64,000 bases of DNA from Leptospiraceae bacterium (GTDB lineage Bacteria; Spirochaetota; Leptospiria; Leptospirales; Leptonemataceae): NCBI GenBank assembly GCA_026005135.1, contig BPKM01000001.1:930001-994000 (forward strand), given 5' to 3'. Below the pieces are notes generated by a model. It had not been told where the DNA came from and did not search any database. It saw only the letters and a list, made by a program, of their open reading frames with translations. Positions within the stretch are counted from its first letter, which is position 1. Each line of letters begins with the position of its first letter. Position numbers and translations under genes: made by a program. Below, piece by piece: positions 1 through 7,579 of this stretch.

Positions 1-2
1 TA

Positions 3-95
3 GAAGGGACCTTTTATAATAGTTGTCTTGCTATTTGTAAACAGGTTAAAATTCTATGTAATGGTGAATGTCCCTGTCCAGAAAAAGATAAATAG
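3..95 (+). CDS. C-terminal fragment of a Kazal-type protease-inhibitor domain protein
   Basis: The gene runs in from the left edge; only the last 30 codons are visible, ending at TAG (93-95). The visible residues include GTFYNSCLAIC, then ILCNGECPCP. This cysteine pattern (C-x3-C-x6-C-x3-C-x-C) and the Y-x-S/N-x-C element match the second half of a Kazal-type serine protease inhibitor domain as found in bacterial secreted or outer-membrane proteins. A signal peptide would lie outside the window. It converges on the minus-strand lipoprotein gene with only 3 bases between them. The family call rests on a short stretch, so confidence is moderate. Confidence 0.55.
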   Translation, partial: EGTFYNSCLAICKQVKILCNGECPCPEKDK

Positions 96-98
96 ATT

Positions 99-917
99 TT
101 ATAAAACCAAATAAGTATTTTTTAAATTTAAATTTAGATCATTTTTTTCAATAAAAATAAAATCTCCAATTGCTTCTTCAATAGTGAGCTGTTTATTATA
201 GGGATAAAGTTTTATAGATTGCCCTTTTTTTAAAAATCGATTGGCATCTTTACCATAAAAAATATAATATTGAAAAGTTTCATCAATATATTTTCCATAC
301 CATTTTTTTTGAATTATTTCTGAATTTATTTTTATATTTTCTGCTAAAAACCATTTTGTATATTGATTTCTTTTTTGTAATTTTTGATCTAATAACTGAT
401 TATCTTTTATCCATAAAATATTTTGATTGTCTCTTTTAAGAAAAAAAATCATATGATCACAATCCCAGCCTTCTATAACATAGAATCTATCTTCATAATT
501 CTTTTTTGCATAGGTATAACAATCTTGAGAATGTAAATCCCAAATAGAATTATCTTTGTTATAATGAAGAATACCTTTATATTCACGTAATCTTATATCA
601 TTATTATGATTTTTACTCAATGTTCTTAAAGTAAATGTAAGTTTTGATACTTTTGTTGTTTTATTATTAAATTTTTCTAAAAAGGTTTTTTCTTCGATTA
701 TTAATTCCCCTGTTAAATTATTTTTATAAATTTGGGAATATAAATCAAAATAAAATTTTACTATATTATTTTTAGATTCAGGTACGATATCCTGTAAAGA
801 GCCTAAATTTTTATATTTAGGATATATTGGACCTTCTAAGGATTTACAGCCTGTAATAATAAAAAACAATAAAATGCTAAGGTATATATTCTGCTGTAAT
901 TTTACAATATTCACCAT
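99..917 (-). CDS. putative lipoprotein of unknown function
   Basis: A 272-residue protein that I do not recognise. The N-terminus is a lipoprotein signal: a hydrophobic stretch (about residues 10-22) followed by IITGC, with Cys24 as the likely lipidated residue, so it should be anchored in the inner or outer membrane facing the periplasm. The rest is rich in Lys, Asn and aromatic residues, with no obvious catalytic motif or further membrane segment. Its 5' end overlaps the 3' end of the next lipoprotein gene by 41 bases in another frame, so both belong to one minus-strand unit downstream of leuD. No clear ribosome binding site precedes the chosen ATG; a later start would remove part of the signal peptide. 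Confidence 0.6.
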   Translation of the reverse strand: MVNIVKLQQNIYLSILLFFIITGCKSLEGPIYPKYKNLGSLQDIVPESKNNIVKFYFDLYSQIYKNNLTGELIIEEKTFLEKFNNKTTKVSKLTFTLRTLSKNHNNDIRLREYKGILHYNKDNSIWDLHSQDCYTYAKKNYEDRFYVIEGWDCDHMIFFLKRDNQNILWIKDNQLLDQKLQKRNQYTKWFLAENIKINSEIIQKKWYGKYIDETFQYYIFYGKDANRFLKKGQSIKLYPYNKQLTIEEAIGDFIFIEKNDLNLNLKNTYLVL

Positions 918-1203
918 TATTTATAAATTCTACATATGTTATTTTAAATTTATTTTTTATATTTTGATATTCTGATTTTTGTAATTCATTTTTTAATAAT
1001 AATGTAGCAGCTTCTTTGGAAGTTGCCTGCATCATTGCAGTAGAATTCTTTTCAATAGCATTCTTAGAAGCTTTTGCTGTTGCAATTAAAACAATTTTTC
1101 CATTAGATTGATAATATTTCTCTATACCAGTTGGAATTCTATCTTTTATTGTATTGCAATATCCTAATATAAATAAAAATAAAATAAAAAAAATCTTACG
1201 CAT
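877..1203 (-). CDS. small putative lipoprotein, LPP20-like in style
   Basis: A 108-residue protein with a short charged N-terminus (MRKI), a hydrophobic core and a lipobox-like ILGYC ending at Cys16, so probably an envelope lipoprotein. The mature part has a segment rich in Ala, Lys, Met and Gln (about residues 38-75), followed by a short beta-like end. This arrangement resembles small LPP20-type lipoproteins, but the resemblance is general and no function can be assigned. The ATG lies inside the 3' end of leuD (8-base overlap), suggesting translational coupling, and the 3' end overlaps the following lipoprotein gene. Confidence 0.6.
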   Translation of the reverse strand: MRKIFFILFLFILGYCNTIKDRIPTGIEKYYQSNGKIVLIATAKASKNAIEKNSTAMMQATSKEAATLLLKNELQKSEYQNIKNKFKITYVEFINNGEYCKITAEYIP

Positions 1204-1828
1204 TTTTTAAACCACTAAATAAAAAATAGAATTTTTCTTCATATTTACGTTCAAATTCTTCAATTTCTTTTAAATGTTTTAGGGTTAATCCAATATCATC
1301 CCAACCATTTAATAAACATTCTTTTCGAAATGGATCAATTTCAAAGTGATAAACTTTCCCCTTATCCGTAGTAATTGTTTGTTTTTCTAAATCTACTTTA
1401 AGTTTTGCACCTACATTTTCTTGTATATAATCAAATAATTCCTGTACCTGTTCCTTAGGCAAAACAATAGGTAACATTCCATTTTTAAAACAGTTATTGT
1501 AAAAAATATCTGCAAAACTGGGGGCAATTATTACTTTAAAACCATAATCTAATAATGCCCATGGCGCATGTTCTCTACTACTACCACAACCAAAGTTTTC
1601 TCTTGTAACTAATATACTGGCACCCTGGTATCTTGGTTGATTTAAAACAAATTCTGGATTGGGTTTTGTTCCTTCTGCATCTAAATATCTCCAATCATGA
1701 AATAAATGTTTACCAAAACCTGTTCGTTCAATTTTTTTTAAGAACTGTTTTGGAATAATTTGGTCTGTATCTACATTAGCACGATCTAATATTGCTGCAA
1801 TACCTTCATGAACTTTAAATGGTTCCAT
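1196..1828 (-). CDS. leuD: 3-isopropylmalate dehydratase small subunit
   Basis: LeuD is the small (swivel-domain) subunit of isopropylmalate isomerase, which with the iron-sulfur LeuC converts 2-isopropylmalate to 3-isopropylmalate in leucine synthesis. The 210-residue length is normal. Diagnostic stretches include [12 protein letters not shown] near residue 20, the [15 protein letters not shown] substrate-loop motif near residues 78-92, and [16 protein letters not shown] after it. The start ATG gives a normal N-terminus. leuC is not in the window, so it must be elsewhere. The gene heads a minus-strand unit with two lipoprotein genes, an unusual pairing with no obvious functional logic. Upstream lies a 250-base gap holding a dispersed repeat. 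Confidence 0.93.
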   Translation of the reverse strand: MEPFKVHEGIAAILDRANVDTDQIIPKQFLKKIERTGFGKHLFHDWRYLDAEGTKPNPEFVLNQPRYQGASILVTRENFGCGSSREHAPWALLDYGFKVIIAPSFADIFYNNCFKNGMLPIVLPKEQVQELFDYIQENVGAKLKVDLEKQTITTDKGKVYHFEIDPFRKECLLNGWDDIGLTLKHLKEIEEFERKYEEKFYFLFSGLKNA

Positions 1829-1890
1829 AGAGTCAATAAAATGAAATAAATTCTTTTAGCAATGATTTTTTGTTTAAATGGCTTTTTAGT

Positions 1891-2039
1891 ATAACTCATA
1901 TTTTAAAGCAAAATTTTTTATAAAAGTGTTATTTTTTTTAAATATTACCAACACATGTTTAAACATTCATTATTCTTTCTTATCATAAATAATTTTTTAA
2001 GAATATTGATAAATATTTTTATAATAGCAAATTATTACC
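1891..2039. repeat. dispersed intergenic repeat, copy A
   Basis: This AT-rich stretch in the 251-base gap between leuD and ybeY shares two blocks with 29594-29722: a left block containing TTTTAAAGCAAAATT, preceded by ATAACTC, and a right block containing ATAAATATTTTTATAA followed by AGCAAAT. Both copies have the same orientation and similar block spacing, with a diverged middle. No coding potential is seen. It could be a decayed small mobile element or a conserved regulatory or structural repeat. Confidence 0.4.
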
Positions 2040-2079
2040 TTTAATCCAAGAGAGCCATACTAAACAGAAGAAATTATAT

Positions 2080-2586
2080 TTAAATTATAAATTCTTTTTC
2101 TAAATGATTTTGATTATTAATATATTGAATCATTTCTTTTTCTTTTTGAAACATAATTTTTTCTTCTTTTGAGCGCTCATGATCATAACCAAGAAGATGG
2201 TATAATCCATGAACAATTAAACGTAATAATTCAGCATAAAAAGAATGATTATAATTTATTGCCTGTTTTTGGCAGGTTTCATAAGATATAATAATATCAC
2301 CCAATACTAAAGGTTCATCTTCTACTCTTGGTATTTCTTCTCCTTCTAATTGAGAAAAACTTAATACATCAGTTGGTTTATTTTTATTGCGATAGACATT
2401 ATTAATTTCTTTGATTTTTTCATCATCAACAATTGATAATGAAACTTCAAAAAAATCATTTTTTTCTGTACTTTTTATATAATCAAGAGCAATTTCTAAT
2501 ACCTTCTTTAAAAATTTTTCTATATCAGGATATTGTTCTTTTATTTTATCATCAATCTCGATGTAAATCTGATGTTTGTTTTTCAT
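2080..2586 (-). CDS. ybeY: endoribonuclease YbeY
   Basis: YbeY is a single-strand-specific metallo-endoribonuclease needed for 16S rRNA 3' maturation and ribosome quality control. The zinc-binding motif [11 protein letters not shown] (H-x3-H-x5-H) is intact in the C-terminal half, and the preceding TDVLSFS and GDIIIS motifs are family hallmarks. I chose the ATG at 2586, which has a weak GAAGAA-like site; an ATG 15 bases upstream is the alternative. The 5' end overlaps phoH, and phoH-ybeY adjacency is the widespread bacterial arrangement. Here the pair forms the tail of the chemotaxis operon. Confidence 0.93.
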   Translation of the reverse strand: MKNKHQIYIEIDDKIKEQYPDIEKFLKKVLEIALDYIKSTEKNDFFEVSLSIVDDEKIKEINNVYRNKNKPTDVLSFSQLEGEEIPRVEDEPLVLGDIIISYETCQKQAINYNHSFYAELLRLIVHGLYHLLGYDHERSKEEKIMFQKEKEMIQYINNQNHLEKEFII

Positions 2587-3568
2587 ATTCTTCAAAAGCA
2601 TGGATAATTTTTTCTACAATAGGATTTCTTACAATATCTTCTTTCTGAAATTCGATGAACTTTACTTCTTCTATATTCTTAACAATTTCTAATAATTTTG
2701 ATAAACCAGATTTTCCTGGTTTTAAATCCGATTGTGTAATATCACCACTTATACACATTCTGGAATTTTTACCTATACGCGTAAGAAACATTTTTAATTG
2801 AGATAATGTACAGTTCTGTGCTTCATCTAAGATGATCATAGAATCGTTTAAAGTTCTTCCTCTCATATAGGCAAGGGGAGCAACTTCAATTTTATTTAAT
2901 TGAATTAATTGATTGGTTTTTTCTACCCCAAGGGATTCATATAAAGAATCATAAATAGGCCTTAAATAGGGATCTACTTTTTGAACCATATCACCTGGTA
3001 AAAATCCAAGACTTTCTCCTGCTTCTACTGCTGGTCTTGTAATAATAATACGTTCAATTTCTCCTTTTAAAAGAAGTTTACTTGCAACAACTACACCAAG
3101 AAACGTTTTTCCAGTACCAGCAGGTCCTATTGCAATTGTTATAGGATAATTTAATAAGGATTTTATATAATTAAATTGATTAATTGTCTTTGCAAAAATA
3201 GGTTTTCCTCTATATGTTACAAAAAATCTATCCTGTTCCATAAAATCTTTCAAAGATAAGTCAGTTTTCAAAGAATCATCTTTAATATGATTTTCCTTAT
3301 TAAGAATTTGATATAAATATTTAGCATCAAATGTTTCTAATTCTCGATTCTTATAATATTCACATAGCTTATTAAAGAAAAAAATTGCATTATTTATTTT
3401 ATCTTGTTGATTCGAACGAATAATAAAAGAATTTCCCCTTGGAATTAGTTCTACTTCTAAGATTTTTTCCAGTTCTAAAATATTTTGATCTGCAATCCCA
3501 CATATAAAATGAAATAACCTTTGATTCTCGAATACATATTGTCTTTGGATAAGTTTTGTCTGATTCAT
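2552..3568 (-). CDS. phoH: PhoH-like ATPase
   Basis: A cytoplasmic P-loop ATPase of the PhoH/PhoL family, associated with YbeY and RNA metabolism. The Walker A motif GPAGTGKT sits near residue 150 and the Walker B-like ILDEAQN near residue 245, followed by the family element GDITQSDL. An N-terminal extension of about 120 residues precedes the ATPase core, as in other PhoL proteins. I place the start at the ATG at 3568 because it forms an ATGA overlap with the stop of the upstream kinase-like gene; a start 21 bases further up also exists but would overlap more. Overlap with ybeY downstream supports co-translation. Confidence 0.92.
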   Translation of the reverse strand: MNQTKLIQRQYVFENQRLFHFICGIADQNILELEKILEVELIPRGNSFIIRSNQQDKINNAIFFFNKLCEYYKNRELETFDAKYLYQILNKENHIKDDSLKTDLSLKDFMEQDRFFVTYRGKPIFAKTINQFNYIKSLLNYPITIAIGPAGTGKTFLGVVVASKLLLKGEIERIIITRPAVEAGESLGFLPGDMVQKVDPYLRPIYDSLYESLGVEKTNQLIQLNKIEVAPLAYMRGRTLNDSMIILDEAQNCTLSQLKMFLTRIGKNSRMCISGDITQSDLKPGKSGLSKLLEIVKNIEEVKFIEFQKEDIVRNPIVEKIIHAFEEYEKQTSDLHRD

Positions 3569-4800
3569 TTTTGTAGTATAACTCCACACATAATACGTTT
3601 TTTTGGTTCCCTTGTATAATCCATAATCTCTTTTAAATAAATTTGTCCCTGAAAATATTGCAAGTATAATTTTATAATTGTTAGACCGGTACCAAGACTA
3701 AAATCTTCATGTAAAAATCTTTCATCAAAATGATGGTTTAATCGAACAAATGGTTCAAAAATTTGATTTTCATATTCTTCTGGTATTCCCGTTATACCAC
3801 CTTTAAATTCCAGAATATCGTTAAGAATTGCAATTATTATTTTATCATTTTGATCAAAAATAACTAAATCAATATTTGATTTTTCTGGAGAATATTTAAA
3901 GGCATTTATAAAAATTTCTTTTAAAATTAAAATTAATGCCTCTCTATTTGCTTTAACTTTTCCCTTAAAATAAAGATTTCCTATATAAAATTCTTGTTTT
4001 TTTATCATTCTAAACTCTTCTATTTGTAAGATTGTTGGATAAATAATTTTTTGGAAGTCCATATAATCTAATTCTTCTATTTCAAAAGAACGATTCATAT
4101 AATTTAATAAATTTTCTAAATTTTGGATCCAAAGATTTAATTTTTCTATATTGTTTTTTAAATGATTAAAATATGTTTTTGGAATTAATATATTATCATC
4201 TTGTTCTATTTTTTTTAAATCCATTAAATCAACATAAGAAATAAGACTACTTAAACCAAGACCTTGTAGTAAAGAATTACGTATATTTTCTATAAGTTTT
4301 TTAGAAAAATTTGTTCTATATATAGTTTTATGATATTCTTTCCATAAATACCATTCTATTTGTTTTTTCCAGGTTTGTTGATATTCCTGTAAATATTGAA
4401 AAAGATTGTGTTTTTCAATATAATAATTTTTTGCAGATTCTATAATTGGAATGATTGTTTCTTTTATGTTTTTGTTTATTTTTATTGTTTCAAATATTTT
4501 ATATTCTAATAAATTTATATTTTTTATTTCTTCGTCATTTTCTTCTAATAAAATTAGAATAGGAGAATCTCTAACATCTGTTATAGCTTTTAATAAAGCT
4601 TCTTTCTTTATTATACCATTTGGATTTAAAGAAGTTAAAACTATTTCCGGATTTATTTTTTTTTGTAAATATAAAGCAAATTCCGATTTTCTTGCAGTAA
4701 ATACATTATAATGATTGTTTTTAAAAACATTTTTAAGTTCTTTTAATATATTCTTATCTCTATGAATTATAAGAATATTTAAATTAAATTGTTTTTTCAT
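3565..4800 (-). CDS. degenerate receiver plus histidine-kinase-like ATPase protein
   Basis: A 411-residue two-domain signalling protein. Residues 1-125 have the receiver fold pattern ([10 protein letters not shown], then [10 protein letters not shown]), but the usual phospho-acceptor Asp position is occupied by Thr56-Ser57. Residues about 270-410 form a GHKL ATPase: N box [11 protein letters not shown], a G1-like [18 protein letters not shown], and G2 GTGLTIIK. The helical region between ([17 protein letters not shown]) resembles a dimerisation helix but lacks the phospho-accepting His. It ends the che block right after cheY (4-base gap) and overlaps phoH by 4 bases. It may bind ATP or act as a scaffold or phosphatase rather than autophosphorylate. 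The loss of both phosphosites is read from motif alignment only. Confidence 0.7.
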   Translation of the reverse strand: MKKQFNLNILIIHRDKNILKELKNVFKNNHYNVFTARKSEFALYLQKKINPEIVLTSLNPNGIIKKEALLKAITDVRDSPILILLEENDEEIKNINLLEYKIFETIKINKNIKETIIPIIESAKNYYIEKHNLFQYLQEYQQTWKKQIEWYLWKEYHKTIYRTNFSKKLIENIRNSLLQGLGLSSLISYVDLMDLKKIEQDDNILIPKTYFNHLKNNIEKLNLWIQNLENLLNYMNRSFEIEELDYMDFQKIIYPTILQIEEFRMIKKQEFYIGNLYFKGKVKANREALILILKEIFINAFKYSPEKSNIDLVIFDQNDKIIIAILNDILEFKGGITGIPEEYENQIFEPFVRLNHHFDERFLHEDFSLGTGLTIIKLYLQYFQGQIYLKEIMDYTREPKKRIMCGVILQK

Positions 4801-4804
4801 TATT

Positions 4805-5164
4805 TTAGTCTTCTAAAATTTGTTTGATTATATCAAGAAATTGAGCTGGACGAAAAGGTTTTACAATCCATCCATCAGCACCAGCCTCTCTACCTTCTTG
4901 CTTTTTACTTTCTTCAGATTCTGTTGTTAAAGTAATTATAGGAACCTCAGAATCAATTTTTCTTATTTCTTTAATCATTGTAATTCCATCCATAACAGGC
5001 ATATTGATATCAGCAATCACTAAATCAAATTTATTTTTTTTAAATTTTTCAAGACCATCCAAACCATTTTCTGCAACTGTTACTTGATAACCTGCTGATT
5101 CTAAGGTTTCTTTTACAACATCCCTCATTGTTTGGGAATCATCAACTGCTAAAATGTGTGGCAT
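4805..5164 (-). CDS. cheY: chemotaxis response regulator CheY
   Basis: A single-domain receiver of about 119 residues that carries phosphate from CheA to the flagellar switch. The acidic pair Asp8-Asp9 (AVDDS), the phospho-acceptor Asp52 (IADINMP), the Thr in TLTTES and the Lys in WIVKPF are all present. I chose the ATG at 5164, preceded by AGGAG at proper spacing; an in-frame GTG two codons earlier lies inside that ribosome-binding region. It lies between cheR (78-base gap, which could hold a promoter or processing site) and the degenerate kinase gene, in the usual spirochaete-like che order. Confidence 0.93.
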   Translation of the reverse strand: MPHILAVDDSQTMRDVVKETLESAGYQVTVAENGLDGLEKFKKNKFDLVIADINMPVMDGITMIKEIRKIDSEVPIITLTTESEESKKQEGREAGADGWIVKPFRPAQFLDIIKQILED

Positions 5165-5242
5165 ATTCACTCCTATTTATTCATTAATTTTATTTTTGAA
5201 GTTCTTTTTATAAAATAATTTATAAATCTAAAATTGTAAATA

Positions 5243-6097
5243 TTAAATTCTATTATTTCTTCTAAAAAAAGTAACATTTTTTGAAAATTCATAATATCTT
5301 GCTAATCCATATTCCCTTACGATATAATTATCTATTAAATTATATAAATTTTCAGCTGAACCTAACATTAATGTTCCCTCTTGATTAAAAAAAGAATTAA
5401 TAAGATTATTTATTACCTTTTTTTTTGTTTCTGTATCAAAATAGATTAATACATTTCTACAAAAAATTATATCAAAACCAGTAGGATAGAGATCATTTAT
5501 TAAATTATGAACTTTAAATTCTACAATAGATTTAATTTCTTCTTTTAATTTATATTCTTTATTATCTAATTTCTCAAAATATTTATTTTTTAAAAATTCT
5601 GGTAAACCTCGGTTAATTTCAAAATCAGTAAATATTCCTCTTTTTGCTCTTTCAATTACATCTTTACTTATATCAGTTGCCAGTATATATGTGTAGGGAA
5701 ATAAAAAAGACAAATTTTCTTTAATGGATATTGCTATAGAGTATGGTTCCTGTCCATAAGAACAACCAATAGACCAGATTTTTAATTTTTTTGTTATTTG
5801 ATTTTTATTTACATTATTTTTTTCCATCCATTCTGGTATAATTTGCTTTACCAGTGCATCAAAAATACTTTCATCTCGAAAGAAACGTGTTTCGTGTGTG
5901 GTAATCTTATCTACTAACTTATTATAAAATTCTTTATCATCATTTTGTAAAAGTTTTAATGCAACTTCATCATAAGTTTTTAAATTATAATCTTTCATTA
6001 ATTGATTTAATCTGGTATCTAATAGATATTTTTTATCTTCTGTTAAATAAACGCCTGTTAAATTTTGTATTACCTGTATTAATTGTTGATGTTCCAT
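5243..6097 (-). CDS. cheR: chemotaxis protein methyltransferase CheR
   Basis: CheR transfers methyl groups from S-adenosylmethionine to glutamates of chemoreceptors, driving adaptation. The 284-residue length is typical. Residues 1-75 form the helical N-terminal domain; THETRFFRD is the CheR hallmark near residue 90; the SAM-binding motif WSIGCSYGQEPYSIA lies near residues 108-122; and IIFCRNVLIYFD comes near residue 215. It starts 2 bases after the cheB stop, indicating tight operon coupling with its antagonist. No C-terminal pentapeptide-binding extension is seen. Confidence 0.94.
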   Translation of the reverse strand: MEHQQLIQVIQNLTGVYLTEDKKYLLDTRLNQLMKDYNLKTYDEVALKLLQNDDKEFYNKLVDKITTHETRFFRDESIFDALVKQIIPEWMEKNNVNKNQITKKLKIWSIGCSYGQEPYSIAISIKENLSFLFPYTYILATDISKDVIERAKRGIFTDFEINRGLPEFLKNKYFEKLDNKEYKLKEEIKSIVEFKVHNLINDLYPTGFDIIFCRNVLIYFDTETKKKVINNLINSFFNQEGTLMLGSAENLYNLIDNYIVREYGLARYYEFSKNVTFFRRNNRI

Positions 6098-6098
6098 T

Positions 6099-7151
6099 TT
6101 ATTGTAATGCTTCTCTTAATCGATTTACAATTTCATCAGGTGTTAGAATTTCATGTACTAAATTTTCTTCTATGGGTTTTTTAGGCATACCAAAAACAGT
6201 ACAGGTTTCTGGGGATTGAGCAATAGTATATCCTCCCATCTCATATACTTTTTTTATTCCTTTATAACCGTCATTTCCCATTCCAGTCATAATTATAGCT
6301 AAAATATTTTTTCCATATACATCAATTAAAGATTCAAATAAGTAATCTACGGAAGGTTTACAATTATTTCTTGGTGGATCATCTGTTAATTTTATATATT
6401 TTTTTTTATTTTTTTGAATAATCTTCATATGATAACCACCCGGTGCAATATATATATAACCATCTTGTATTTCCATCATATCTTGTCCTTCTAAAATTGG
6501 ATTAATTGAAACTTGATTTAATGATTCAGCCAATTTTGTTGTAAATATAGGCGGCATATGCTGGACAATAAATAAATTTTTATTGATTTTAGGTAATTTT
6601 TTTATTATATCATATAATATTATTGGACCACCAGTCGAAATACCTATACCAGCAGCATTAATATTGGTCAGATTTATGCCTTTATGAGTTGTAGAAAATT
6701 CTGTTTTTTTTAAATTATTTTTTTCTTTATTTGTAATGTTAAAAGAAGCTAATTCATTAATTTTAGGTATAAGCTGACTTTTTATATATAAAATTAAATC
6801 TTTTGATTCTATTTGTGATAAATCTGGTTTAGGGACAAAATCAATAGCACCTTCTTTTAAAGCTTGTAGAGTAATTTCTGCACCCTTATATGTATAAGAA
6901 CTGAACATAATGATTTTTGTATCAATATTTAATTTCTTTATTTCTTTTATAGTTTCAATACCATTCATCATAGGCATTTCGTAATCAAGAATAATAATTT
7001 CTGGCTGATAAAATTTAATTCGAGGAATAGCTAACTTTCCATTAGAAGCATAAGAAATTATTTCTATATTGTTTTCTGTAGATAATGCCTGAAATAATAT
7101 ATTTCTCATTGTAATAGAATCTTCTATAATCATGATCTTTATTTTTTTCAT
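6099..7151 (-). CDS. cheB: chemotaxis response regulator protein-glutamate methylesterase CheB
   Basis: CheB removes receptor methyl groups and deamidates receptors; its activity is controlled by phosphorylation from CheA. The receiver domain (residues 1-125) has Glu10-Asp11 and phospho-acceptor Asp56 (IILDYEMPMMNG). The methylesterase domain (about 165-345) has the Ser nucleophile in GISTGGP, the His in VQHMPP and the Asp in MTGMGNDG. The length of 350 residues matches the family. It lies 12 bases after cheW and 2 bases before cheR, on the minus strand. Confidence 0.95.
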   Translation of the reverse strand: MKKIKIMIIEDSITMRNILFQALSTENNIEIISYASNGKLAIPRIKFYQPEIIILDYEMPMMNGIETIKEIKKLNIDTKIIMFSSYTYKGAEITLQALKEGAIDFVPKPDLSQIESKDLILYIKSQLIPKINELASFNITNKEKNNLKKTEFSTTHKGINLTNINAAGIGISTGGPIILYDIIKKLPKINKNLFIVQHMPPIFTTKLAESLNQVSINPILEGQDMMEIQDGYIYIAPGGYHMKIIQKNKKKYIKLTDDPPRNNCKPSVDYLFESLIDVYGKNILAIIMTGMGNDGYKGIKKVYEMGGYTIAQSPETCTVFGMPKKPIEENLVHEILTPDEIVNRLREALQ

Positions 7152-7163
7152 AATGTTATAAAG

Positions 7164-7577
7164 TTATAAATTTTCTGGATTCAGGATTAAAATTGGTTTG
7201 TGATTTACTATGGCAGTATATTTTATATAAGGTAAATACTCTTGATGAATATGTCCTTTAGAAAAATCAATCTGAGATGAGGCAATATTTATTATATCCA
7301 TAACTTCATCAATTAATATTCCTATTTTTTCTTTTTTGTTTTTTAATCGGATAATTAAGTTATTTTTATATGTATTTTTATTTAATCGAAATAATTTTTT
7401 TAAATTAATTACTGTTACGATTTCCCCTCTAATATTTGTAATTCCTTCTATATAATATTTAAAATTTTTGGAAGAATAGTTAATAGGAGTAATGTGTTTG
7501 ATAATTTCTATTTCTTTACAATGGATTATTTCAATCCCATATACTTTATTTTCTAAATTAAAAAGTATTATATCCAT
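7164..7577 (-). CDS. cheW: chemotaxis coupling protein CheW
   Basis: CheW links receptor tips to CheA in the chemoreceptor array. The 137-residue protein is a single CheW (SH3-like) domain: it starts with LFNLENKVYGIEI, carries the characteristic GITNIRGEIVTVINLKKL near residues 65-83, then IGILIDEVMDI. Gaps to cheA (2 bases) and cheB (12 bases) are short. The protein has no extra domain. The annotation is secure from motif order and context. Confidence 0.93.
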   Translation of the reverse strand: MDIILFNLENKVYGIEIIHCKEIEIIKHITPINYSSKNFKYYIEGITNIRGEIVTVINLKKLFRLNKNTYKNNLIIRLKNKKEKIGILIDEVMDIINIASSQIDFSKGHIHQEYLPYIKYTAIVNHKPILILNPENL

Positions 7578-7579
7578 AT

